This document shows, one piece after another, positions 14,621 to 27,300 of a DNA stretch of 64,000 bases. The first letter of the stretch is position 1; each line of letters begins with the position of its first letter. Origin of the DNA: Ilex aquifolium (taxonomy: Eukaryota > Streptophyta > Magnoliopsida > Aquifoliales > Aquifoliaceae); NCBI GenBank assembly GCA_951799425.1, contig OX637402.1, positions 24,255,844-24,319,843 on the forward strand, read 5' to 3'. The notes beneath the pieces are model-generated. The model was not told the DNA's origin and made no database searches. It worked only from the letters and a program-made list of their open reading frames with translations. The translations under genes were made by a program, and so were the position numbers.

Positions 14621-15210
14621 CTAGTTATTGTCTGTGCCTGAAGGCACAGAGTAATAAAAAATGATAAACAATAAACATATTTATATTCATATCCAAAATC
14701 AAATCACAAACATAGAAGAGAGATAAATGAATTTAAGCATCGGTTGTAGTGGGGGTGAGAGGTGGTGGTGGTAGGAGACGGTGATGGTTGTGGTGGGTAG
14801 CAATGACCGTGGTGGCGGTGGCGATGGCAGTGGTGGTGACAGCGGCGACGGTGGTGGTGGTGGTGGTGGCGGCGGCGGCGGCGGCAATGGTGGTGGTGGT
14901 GGTGGCGACGACGGTGGTGATGGCGGCGGTGGTGCCGGTGGCGACAGTGGTGGTAGAGGTAGTGGTGGAGCGGTTTTAAACACTAATTTTTTTTTTTAAA
15001 GTACTTATGAGAAATAATTTATAGAAGTACTTTTAAAAAGTCAATCCAAACACACCCTTAGGAGCCTATTTTTCTTATTAAATTTAGGGTGTTAATATTA
15101 GTCGTTAGATTAAATTTAAAATAAAATTTAAAGCGATCTGAACCGCGAAAAGCAAAAGTCATTTTGTTTATCTTTTGAGATTTGAATTGTAAACTACTTT
15201 ATTATACAGA
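14621..15210 (-). mobile_element. Short Helitron with GGT/GGC microsatellite
   Basis: On the minus strand the 5' end is A|TCTGTATAATAAAGTAG at 15210. The 3' end is the hairpin CTGTGCCTTCAGGCACAG followed by ACAATAACTAG at 14621, with a T flank. Both ends match the Helitrons at 323-3115 and 50567-54354, and the 5' region shares the phrase GCTTTTCGCGG with them. At 590 bp it cannot encode a transposase. Confidence 0.75.
14756..14962. repeat. GGT/GGC trinucleotide-rich tract
   Basis: An impure GGT/GGC repeat of about 200 bp lies inside the short Helitron. It opens long glycine-, proline- or valine/alanine-rich frames on both strands. These frames are compositional, not genes. Confidence 0.85.
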
Positions 15211-15458
15211 TGTTATGACCCGTGATTATTACTTAAACTCCGAATATATTTAAACAACTGCAAACAACTCGCATTGATTCATGAACCATGAGATATCTTT
15301 TACGAGACTCAAACTTGAAACTGAAATGTAAAACCGAAATTTATTCCCCCAAGACAGTGTTCCAAGATTGGATCAGAGTTGTCTTCGAAGAGCTGAAACT
15401 GAGCAATGTTCATGCATGGCAGTGAAAGACTGATTCCATTCCTTCCATTTGAAGAAGC

Positions 15459-15498
<40 letters not shown>
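15459..15498. repeat. (CT)n(CA)n compound microsatellite
   Basis: About ten CT units run directly into about ten CA units. Confidence 0.95.
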
Positions 15499-18015
15499 TG
15501 CTGCTGACAGATCGTGTCCCTCACAATGCATTCATATTTCATCAGGGTAACATAGAAATGGTCCAGATTGCCTGTACATAGATTTTAATTGTGGTCTTTG
15601 TCTTTGAATTTGTTTATTCTTTCGCCAATCTCATCAGAAAAGGTCCAGGTTACCTGCACATAATAAGCTTGGCCAAGTTTCGTGGGGAAGTCAATGAATG
15701 TGAATGACCTTAATTACTAGGTTAATGTTTTGTTGTTTAGTAACATATAGTGTTTAAAGGTATCTTTTGATTAAAAAAAATGGTATATTCTTGCATGGAA
15801 ATTATAAAAAATTTAATTTTGACACTTCTGGTTTCATGGAAATATTAGAATCAAAAATTTATTTTGATGCATTATTTCGGTCACCTAGATAACAGAAACA
15901 TTTTTAAAATATTTAGGAAACAGAATAAAAACAAATAAAAATTTGGAGATTTATTTTCGAGACATTCGAAAACATACCTCAGATTTACCGAAACATCTTG
16001 AAACACATTGAAATATTCCAAAATAATGGTGAAAATATGTCAAAACACCTCAACATATTAGAATTTTAATTTCATCGTTGTTTCATTTTAGTCTCATTAC
16101 CATTTCAAAACAAAATTTGATCTTTAATGTCAGCCAATGGTCATGACCTAATGTGAGTTAGTTGTTAGTTAGCGGTTCAAACTTGATTTACATTTTAAAT
16201 TTTAGTTTTTTTTTAACCTCTAAAGTATCAGCCCATTCATACTTTGTTCCTCAAATTTCTTTGTGCCACTTTGTGTTTCAACTGTTGATCACATAGTGTT
16301 TGTTCAATCCAATTTATAATCATAGTAGGTAAATTTTTCACAGAAGAAAATGCATAAATTTTCCAAAACAACATGTGACTCTTTATGCACACGTGTCATT
16401 TATCTACGGTGACATGTGGTAATTTTCATCAAGTTTTCGACACATAATTGATTTGACTAAATTAACGTCGATTCAAAAGTTGATAGAAAAAACACGTTAA
16501 TGACCAAAATAAAAGTTGGTGTAAACATTAATGGTAAAAGATGCAATATAAACTGTTAACCATTGCATATGTAAGTTTATAATGCTAAATATACCCCAAA
16601 AAATTAGTTTGTAATGCTAAATATACCCAAAAAAATTAGTTTATAATGCTAACAAAAATTATATTTTGATCCATTTTAGAAACATTAGATAATACATATA
16701 TGCTCGGAGTGACCGAAGCTAATCTTTCTTTAATCTAGAATGATATTGAAATATATCCTAACGAGAGTGTTGATATTTTTCAATTTGTTCTTCATAAAAT
16801 ACAATATAACTCAAATCGACTCAATAAATCTTTACTTCAACCATTTCAAATCAGTCATGTTTTGTCGATATCAATTTCTCAAATGGGAGAAAAGTGTTAA
16901 GAGACATGCCTTGGTAGGATGTCTTATTCTCAAACACTTTGTTACTATTGATGGTGCTACTAGCCTTTTCTTTTACAAATTCCAATTTAGTTTTTCCACT
17001 AAAGTGAAAACTACATTATAATTGCAAAAGGAGGAGAAAAAAAAAAACCATCTTTGTCATCCCAATTGCCTGGGTTTGTCACCTTACCAAATAAGGTAAT
17101 AAAGTGGTTGGATGTTAGTTGAGAAAAATCTAGTACCGATTATAACTACCAATCCCCCAAACAGGACCAATCCCCTATTGTTATTTGAACCGCTCACATC
17201 ACAGTAGTAGTGGCGTAAAGATACCAAGTCGAGAGGCATATTTGGACTTGGACTTGAATTTGGATTGGATTTGGATTTGAACCATAACTATCCCCAGGAT
17301 GTTAGCCAAGAATAAATCAAAGTATTAACCAAAAAAAAAAAAAGAATAAATCAAAGTAAGTTTATATTTTGATTTAAATGATACTCAAAATTAAAAAAGA
17401 ATAAATCAAAGTAATCATTATATTAATCTTTGTCAATCATTCTAATAGATCTGCAAACCTATTTTTCTTTTGAACAAGTTAGTCAAACATTTGCATTCCA
17501 TATTTTTTAGCATATAACAATAAAGTCAACTGTCATTTCTCAGTTTTATGGTAATCTTAAACTTTGTGTTGCTGACATATAAAGATGGGGAATTTGTAGC
17601 CTCATCTGTCTTTATAAATCAAGGCTGGTATACTTTACCCTTTTAGTCAATTACTCTTACAAGCAGCCCCAACTATTAGACAATATCTGAATCACCACAT
17701 GTTCAAGCTGGGATAAGTTCCAAGAAACCATTCAGTATGGCTATTATTAGCAAATGATTTGCTTAGGATAAATTAGAGATCGAGCATAGAGCGATGAAAA
17801 ATATTCATCTGTCTAAAGGATACATAGCGGGTTCAAATTTGAGAATTAGTTTCAAAATAGGGATAAGAATTGTCCGTCACATATCTTTCTCAGACTTCAC
17901 TATAGATGTGAATCTTCTGCACTTGATACAAACCCTTTTATTTATTCCTCATAAGCTAATTCACCGTAGTACTATCCTGAAGTAGTCCATAGTTTCTTCT
18001 TCATATTATTATCAG
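15499..18015. other. Intergenic stretch, no gene seen
   Basis: Mostly AT-rich and repetitive. The only local repeat noted is a duplicated phrase near 16570-16650 (AATGCTAAATATACCC). No bounded element or supported gene. Confidence 0.4.
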
Positions 18016-18170
18016 GTACTAAAAGTTTTTGGGGCTATGCCACTCCAATGCAACGAAAAATTCGAGGCATTATGAAGTTAGGAATGGTGCATCAACCCGT
18101 TTATTCTGTTTTTTTCGGTTATTTGTTCGGTTTTATGGGTTCTACTAGTCTCACAGGTGTTTACATGTAA
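18016..18170 (+). CDS. Possible terminal exon of an unidentified small membrane protein
   Basis: After a good acceptor (TTATTATCAG at 18006-18015) a frame stays open for 50 codons and stops with TAA at 18168. The peptide starts TKSFWGYATPMQRKIRG, has a basic stretch, then PVYSVFFGYLFGFMG, a likely single membrane segment, and ends TSLTGVYM. Its composition is protein-like, unlike the surrounding AT-rich frames. No upstream exon or start codon was found, so it may be a gene relic, a retained 3' exon, or chance. It faces the 3' end of NADK2 (convergent, 207 bp apart). I do not recognise the family. Confidence 0.3.
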
Positions 18171-18298
18171 AATAAAATACAAGAGCAAGAAGTCAACCAA
18201 GAAGCATTGATCCTGCAGACCGATTAAAATTACTAAGACTAAACCTTTACTATCATATTTGAATGACTATGCAACGGTAAGTATTCTTTTTAAGTGGG

Positions 18299-18304
18299 TT
18301 TATT
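18299..18304 (-). terminator. Polyadenylation signal of NADK2
   Basis: AATAAA on the minus strand, about 74 nt after the NADK2 stop codon. Confidence 0.45.
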
Positions 18305-18377
18305 TGTAACTTGTTACCTTATATTCTGTACAGTAATTCACATGAACCCCAACCATGACGTAATAGGTTCAGATGCT

Positions 18378-21300
18378 TCAAAGGGCCTTCTGATCTAGTC
18401 TTTCATTCCAATTCAGGCAGCGAATCAAGCTGCGGAACCAATCACCTGTCTGGTCGCATTTGTTGACTGTTGGAAGTGGATGCTGGCTCATACATATCCT
18501 TACAGAATCTCCTCTTGACAGTTGTTGCCTTCTCTTCCCATCGAACGAGACCCAAGCATTGCTTCGTGCATCCTCTGGGATCTGTTCAAACACAAATGAT
18601 TTTCATAGCTATAAGATCAAAGGATGTTATGGACCATAAGACAATTCATTACTCGCAGATTTTGAATAGACCGGAATGCATAAGGCAATGTTCCAGCATT
18701 CCACTTAATCAAAACCAGTGACAAAACGTGTGTTCACATGTGTGACAAAAGGGTGTTTTGTAGCCGAGACAAAACTGGAGGCTGAGGTCCTGAAGTTTTG
18801 CGCACGATACTTATCCATTGCTTGGACAGAATATGACAGAATTTGAGGATAAGTTTAAGCTCAAAACATTGAAATCAAACCACTTATAAAATAATTTAAG
18901 CTCAAATCAAATTCTAGGGCATCTATCTTGATTCTTTTAAAAAGAAAAATTAAAAGGAAAATAAGAATAAATCTTAACATTTAGATCTTCTGACAGGATT
19001 ATTTACAGCATCTTGGTTTACATTTTTTCATTTGAAAATAAAGAAGCTTGAACATCAAATCCTAAACAATAGAGCACATCACTACTACATTTTCTTCTGC
19101 TTATAGTTACACATGCAATCAATACCTTAAGTAAAACATTACTTCTGACAGGATACGGAAAATCAAGTGAAGTTTACATAGAACTGTTTCTCTTTTATCC
19201 ATTTAAATTTTGTGAAACGAGTAAGAATATATGAATAATTGATTGTAAATGAACAAACGGACATATCGAAGACAAAGCAACAACCATGAAGAAAAACCAG
19301 AAAAGTTGTCACCCCAAATACCCTAGAATAGCTTCTCACATACCAAGATACATACAAATCACTAATAAGTAATGAGCAACGAGTTTGATAAACAATAATC
19401 AACAGGTTTTGCCTGCCCACAATCATGAACAGACTAGGAATTCGCTATTTATTCAAGAATTTCACTTAAGCAATCCATTCTTGATACCAATAGCCTAGAT
19501 GAATCCAAACCTGAAAAGCTATTTCCCCTCCTACTTCAGATCATATTCTTGTTGTGAATGCATGAACTTGGAATCATATGATTGAGATGACCATACTATT
19601 CTTGAATGCACATTACCTACGCTGGAGAGAACTGTTTTTTAGCAGTTAAAATACTCATACAGAATTTATCTTCAATGAAATTGAATATCTTTGCTTAGAG
19701 ACAATCTTTATGGCCCATGTATTCAATATAGTTACATAGTACAGTCAATATAACCCACACTGTCCCAACTGTATGCTCTTACAACATCCTTAAAATATGC
19801 ATCAAAATGTCAATTGTGAACAGCCTATGATACAAATACTGGGTTAATGGACCCTACACACAAACGCACTTGACACCTACAATCTAATTAATATATGTAA
19901 CTAGTTTAGCATCACTGGAAAAAATGATCCAGAACAAATCCAGGAGAGAATAAAGAGTTAAAACAACTATATCCTCCTCCACTATCAATGCCTAGATTGC
20001 AGGTTTTTGCAGTTTATTTCTGTCTTATGAATTTCATATGCTATGCAGAGCAAAGCAACATACAAGATTCGAAAACCTATAATTGCCTCCCAAGAAGTAG
20101 AAGAATATCATTTAGCACCATGCACTACAAAAAAAATATATCAGGAAACTAAGATTTTTCCTGCATTCTCCGGTGTAAGATAATTGCACAAAAATCACCT
20201 TTAATTCAAGCCTTGCAGAATCGGGCAATATAACTGGTCTGAATGATAGGGAGTGTGGGCATATTGGTGTGAAGAGCATGCAGGGAACATTTGGATGCAC
20301 CTGCATTCAAAATTAGCATTTATCAGAAACATAGTTAAGTGACTCCTATATCAAAGCAATGCAAGTCAACAATTATTGCATGGATAGTATAAGCTTTCAC
20401 ATTTTAGTTTCATGTTGATCATAGTCTGCAGCCAAACAGTGAAATCAACTGATTTAAGTTCATTCAATTCTGCCTCCTTTTTTTGTCATTTCCAAATGGA
20501 TAAAGAAACGATATAATTCAAGAGAAACGATGGAGTATGAAGTAAACATACACAGGAAGCATGCAAATACTAAACTGACTTATCAAAAAGCCAAACTACA
20601 TTTTTTTGGGATGTTCTTTTTTCTTATATTCTTTTTCTTTCTTTATTTTTATTTTTTTTTTGGGGGGGGGAGTTTTTAAGGGTGCGGGGATGCTTCAGAT
20701 GCTGCCCTCAATTGGCCTAAAACAGAAAAAGTCAGTGGACAATATAGAAAGAGATGATCCGACAATCCCATGCCCTAATCACATATGAACACACATTAGT
20801 GGAAACAAGAAAAGGGAAACTCGAGATTTTTGGGTGAAGCATGCTTTGAATATATCGTAATCAATGCCTAGGTTAAATTTTTAGGTCATTATTTGGTACA
20901 GGGGGAACATGATTAGGATGTCAAGCACTTGAATCTAAGGATAGCCTATTTGTGTATAAATGTGCCGAAGATTAGATGTTTCTCGTCTACTCCTCCTAGT
21001 ACCCAAAATAAGTGGGACTATAAATTTGAATTCAAGTCAATAGATGTTGTACACTAAGAAGCACGGACACGGATACGGGACACGGATACGACACGACACG
21101 GACACGCCGACACGAAATTTTTCAAAAAAATAGGACACGGACACGTTAGCGATACGTTAAATAATATGTATTTTATATATATATATTTATATAAAATCAT
21201 GTGATAAAATAAAAATATTATCATAATAATCTTTTAATTCATCATTTCCCTAATTCTAAAAATTCACATCATAATATCACTGCATAAAAAGTACAATATA

Positions 21301-24300
21301 AGATATACTGATACACATTCAACATTAACATCCATGATTCAATAATCAATGACTTCTACAACTTTTATTTTAAAAAATATTCTATTTCGTAATACTAATT
21401 TTCATAAAATTCCAAGAGCTCCAATTTTGTAATCCCATTTTTTCCCACATTACTTTCATATTAAAAGACTATTTCATTTGTATATAAGTTCGTATTCGTA
21501 TCCAAAATTATGTTAAATTAATGTCCTATGTTCAATGTAGTGATTATAACTTTTTTTATATTATGATTGTGACTCATATCACTTTAAAATTATAAAAATA
21601 ACTCTTAATTATAAAATTATTTAAAAAATTCTCAAAAAATTGAAAATAAATCTCAAAACGTGTCCCTCAGCGTGTCCCAACGTGTCCTGAACGTGTCGGC
21701 CGCGTGTCCCCAACGTGTCCTAAAAAAAATTTAACAATAAAAAAATCGGACACTCATTTTAACGTGTCCGACACGTGTCCGAGCGTGTTCGAAGCGTGTC
21801 CGTGTCCCAGACGTGTCCGACACCGACACTCTGCCCAAAATGAAGTGTCCGTGCTTCCTAGGTTGTACATGGGCCATAATTCATCAATCTTAATTAGAGT
21901 TGAGTTGCAATAGTTGAGTTTATTCATCGTAGTCTAGAATCATCTTAGAGTCACAGTCGCAAATTTTAGGTTTTGAGTCTTCGTCCTGGTTGAATTTGGT
22001 GGAAACCATTAGGTTATAAAGGTCTATGTAGTATTCTATTTAGAAAGAGTATAGTTTTTGTGAGAAATTGATATTTGTGATCTTGCAAACCCTTTCATGA
22101 GTGAAGTATTCTTCTTCGCCATCTTTCTTCACTAAAGTTACTATGCACAGTCTAAATCGGACCCCAATTTATTCCTAAACTCTACCCTAACATTACCTCT
22201 CTTGGGCTATTACATCTACCCATAAACCTCAAAATTGCTACCATACAGAATTTCCTGCAGATTATTCAGTTAGAAACTTCCCTAATAAATCCCATTCCAG
22301 CTCTTATCCATCTCCAAACCCTATTAATCTTTCATTCACATCACAAAATCTAAATCTAAAAGCTTTGCGTAGCAAAAACTTGCAACAAATTCAATTGTAG
22401 GTATCAGAATCATGAGTTTTCTACAGCTCTCCTACAACAAATATTGGGGAGAAGCACAGTCCTACTCGACATATGACCCAACCTCAATCACTTGTCTTTA
22501 AACAGTAGTACAAAAATGTGTGGCACTCGTTGGAACCAAGGATTCCAATCCTTTTCTGCTGGGAAATATATACTTCTTTCCCTCTCTCAAATCCACTTCA
22601 TTTGAAACCAAAAAAAAAAGGAAAAATTTGTAGAAGGATCCCATTGTCAATGATTCTCCAAGTATTACAATGTTGGCTCTCTAGTTCAGTTTTATTCTGA
22701 AAAGTTGGCAAGGAATCAATACCATTTTCCAGACTCTCAATGACAAAAGGTGCGTTGTGAAGATAAAAATCTCTTTCATCCCCACACCAACTCCAGACCA
22801 TATGATCCTTTGAAGCAATCAACAAGTCTGAGAAAATAATCTCCTTGGAGCAAACAACCAAGTAATACTAAATATACTTGTTTATCAAAAGAAAGTTGCT
22901 AACGTGTAGAGATCTATGGAGGCATTGTTTTCCTTTCGAAAACCCTTTTAGAATGTCACAGATATCTATCACACCAGCACTCTATGATCAAGATTTAAAT
23001 TTTTTTTTATAGGAATGATCGAGATTTTAATTAAAGTACATAAGCTGGCCAATGACTAGTCAAACTACCCAACCAGACTCCCTTCACAGCCTAGAAGAAA
23101 GACCAGGCCAAAGAGAGAAAGCCAAAAAGAATCTTTCACATAGGAGCGATTAAGGAATACACAGAGGAATGTTTCAGAGCTCAATAAACTTGATGAATAG
23201 TTCCAACTCATATCGGTAACTACCTGATGTTCTAGAAAGTATAATTGATGGCCAAAGTGCGACAACAGCAACTATGGCAAGCTGTCTGCACAGAGAATAG
23301 TCAGTGCACCCACGAATGGATGTCAAGGTGGCATAAACAATGGGTATTATGATGAATGCTCGGATTCTATGGCACTAGACTAAGGTTAGCGAGTAAAATG
23401 ACTACTGTATGAGGATTCGGTCGCTGTCCCCGCATCAACTCCTTCTCAACTTCATATGCCCCACAAGTTTTCTTTGACAGTAAGTTCACTATAAAGGTCA
23501 AGGGGGGAAAATCATGGCGCAATAGAGAGAACTTAATTTTCACAACAGCTCTATGCTAACATAAGGTAAGAAAGTAGATAAATCTACCAACCAAATATAT
23601 AGTACCAAGCTTTACAAGGAATTTAAGGCCATAAATTTTGGTTCTTAACAAGGGTTGCCTACCATGGAACCTCCAGCGGCTGTAGAATAAGCGGTACTTC
23701 CAGTAGGTGTGGCTACTATGACTCCATCACCTTGCACCTATCAATAAATGATGACAGAGACATAGGGCATAGAATCAAACATCCGGCCATATCAAAGTTT
23801 ACATTAGGAAAATTTAGCATAAATGGTGATTGCAGTTGAAGTTTATAATAAATTTTGACTCTGCTATAAGATGGCAAGCATCAAAAAAGTATTGACTATG
23901 TGCCGGCAGGAAGTTACTGATAGAAAAATGATCGTGAACTCATAAATTCACTTGTTATACCTTGGTTATGAGGCGGTCATGTTCATAACATTCAATTTTG
24001 GAAAGGTATGGGTTTGATCCACGATCAACTACAATCTCATTGAGGACGTCAAATACTTTCCCAGGCATTGCTTTTCCATTTCGAAAAATCTCACAGTGGA
24101 GACGCATTCTTAGAGTTATATAAACACCATCTAGCGTGTTGTTCCCATGGATGACTTGTCTTAAGTCCTGTTTATAGTCTTCAAACTGTTTCAGAAGAAA
24201 GATAAAGTGAAAAGAAAGATCGCCTATAAAGAGACTTCAAAAAATAGTGAGTTAAGAAGCGTACAGTATGGGAAGTGAGAAATCCAAGAGATCCAAGATT

Positions 24301-27300
24301 AAATGAGACAACAGGGGGAACAGCACCTCTAAATAAATTTGATGCGTGGAGTATAACCCCATCTCCTCCCAAACAAGCTACTAGATCTACCCTCTCATGA
24401 AGATCACTGCATTGAGGACATTAGGTAAGATCAAAACTCTTTATGGATTATGTAGACATGAAAAGTATGAATGCTTTTCATTCTAGACCAATGAGTTCCG
24501 GCACCTGGTATCTTGAATATAGAAGGTCTGAACAAAACCAAACCCAGGGATTCTGGCAAAAATGTCATGAACCTCAGGTTCAACAAGAACATTCTTCTTC
24601 TCTTGGTGATACAAGAAAGAAGCAACCTGCATTTAAGGAGAAAATGTTGTTAAAATGGCTACGCTCCTGGTCTATAAACAATCCTGGATGTACAAGAATT
24701 TGCTACACCAAAATATCTTTCAAACAGCAGCAGCAAGTATAATTCGGAACTGAGAATATTTTTTAAAATATCAACATTTCCATTTATAAATCAATTCATT
24801 CTGAAACGCACATATCCTGACAATTTTGGCCATCCAATGTTCAAGTTCCCACCAAAATTAATAAATTGATAATGCTATTGCCAGTAGACCTAACAGTATG
24901 AGCTGGATAAAATGGAATCAGTTCAGGGGATGATAGACCTTCAATCTCGCAAGGTAATGAGAATGGTTCAAATTTGACGTAGTAAATTGATTTGGAGTTG
25001 TTCGTCTTCTTCAATCTCCAAAAAATTGTTGGACAGGGCTTCACAAAAACTATTTCCTTATAAATCAACTCCTTTTGGATTCCTAAACAGATTTTAGCTC
25101 CAGTCAATTATGGGACGAAGGGTCAGGTATGAACAAGGAAAGAGGCATATTGTGTAGGGTATAGGTGTATACACTAGTAACAAGCCACATGCCAACTAGC
25201 TCCTGGAAAGGCTTAATAGTTATCTCTACCATCATGTCAGTATCAAGAACGAATCATACAACTACCAATCCAGCAAACTCATAAAACTTCTAAGTCAAAT
25301 TTCTCCAAAAATGTTTGACGCCAATGATTTTAAGCATAATTCAATCATCAAAATGCATGTTTTACTTTGTGTAGTACATTTGTAGTGGGCTTTCAGATGA
25401 AGAAAGTTCAAAAAATAAGAGACTTTCTATTTGATCATGTAGTCACATATGCAATATCTGAGAGAAATTTGTATTTTGATGCTGTTACTCATAAAATTAT
25501 ATTACAAAAATTTCTAATACAGCTTTCACAAAGTCCTAAAAAAGAAAATTAACTAAAACTAAGACAGAAATCACAAAACTATAACCCTTGGATTCTACCA
25601 TGTTGAAACCCAATAAAAAATAAAAATTACTAGCCAGATCAAACAAGTGTAATCGAAAGGAAACCAAAACCAATCCATCATAAACTCTAAAAAGGAAAAC
25701 AAAGAAAGAAAGACATCCCAAACAAGGTTTGCTTTATTCTTCCCAAACAAGTTTACACTGCACCAAAAAAAGGGCACAATGTGGTTGCCCTCAGATTTAA
25801 ACCTACAACCTCATCGTGGTTAGTCTGACACTTCTACCAATGCATCAAGCAATGGCCCCTAATAATACAACAAAATAAATGATAATTTAATATTTTTTAT
25901 CTAGTACTACAAGATTCCAATCACAGAATGGCAAAAAAGAAATCAAACATCTAACAAATTAGGTCTCCTACACGGTATGGTCTGTGGGCTTGGGTGTCAT
26001 TCATATAACATCTAACTAACTAATTTTCAAGTTCCTCCTTTCCTTTTTGCATAATTTTCCAAGCTATTGACAATACATATATGCCTCATGCATTCTCTGA
26101 GTACTTGGTTCGTGGGCCAGTTTGGTACATGTTGTGGATACGGACGGGTATGCAATACAACACTTTGTTGGTACGTGATGTGCTGAGGGTAAACTTAGCT
26201 GGTACATTACTTTGGGTCACAATTCATTTTGAAATACTTATCTCGATCATTTTGACTACTATAAGAAATTATAAAAAGTTATACATCTATACACAAATAG
26301 TCAATTAATATTTATTTTAGAATAGTGATGAGTTTTCTATTATTTGAAATTATGTATGCATTCATCCACACAGTCAATTAATATTTTCTTTATATTTGCG
26401 GGTTTAGATTACGATTTAGGATCGGAGATTATGGTGATCTGGATCAAGAACCTACCCTGTCTGGGATCGTTGCACCCAGATCAATGGGTCATCTGGTTTA
26501 GCGATTTCTAGTAACTGTGATGAAGATAACACACCTACACACACAAGCACACACAAAGATAGTAAAGAACGGAAAAGGAAAAGAAAAGGGGAGAAGGGAG
26601 CACAATTGTCAACACAATATTACCACCAAATTGTAGTCACATCAAAGTACATTGCTTTTCCTTTTCTGAGTAAATGAAAAAGACGATAGCAGGCTACCTG
26701 TTTAGCTTCTTCCATGAGTTCTTGGCCCAGTTTTTTCAACAATAATACAGTCTTTGGTGGAGATTTCCACATAAGCATCTGCTGCTGGGTGCTAGGATGA
26801 GTAAACGCCAAGGAAGATTCTGTTACCTTTTCTCTGCTGCAAGAGAATCCATCTGTGCGAACTAAAAACATCTCTGCTTTCTTTCTTGACTGCACTCTCA
26901 CAACACCAGTCATAGAGGCACACATGTTTCCCTCAAGCAGCTCCACTCCATCATCACCTGAAGATATTGGGGCTTCAACATTGCTCCTCTGATCCACTGT
27001 CATGGTCGTAGGTGTATTACCATCCCTCTCTAATTTACTGCTCACACCAATAGGATCAACAATGTTACTAATGACATTCTGTTTCCCTTTACTGTATCCA
27101 TTCAAACCAAGAAAAGACTTCAAAGATAAGTTCTTACTGTTTAGAGACCCATTTGATATTGCTTCTTCCATAATCCTTGATTCTGGATAGCTCTCAGTGA
27201 TTTCACTTTTCCGAGTTGTCCCATTAGACCTCCTTTTTGCACTATACAGCATCTCCAGTTTTTTACGTTCACAACTAAAGTATGTTGCAGGTGAGATCTT

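Noticed and set aside
14699-14999. Glycine-, proline- and valine/alanine-rich ORFs on both strands
   Set aside because: All come from one GGT/GGC trinucleotide tract read in several frames.
15309-15542. 77-codon minus-strand ORF
   Set aside because: Its middle is encoded by the (CT)n(CA)n microsatellite, and the flanking residues match no family I know.
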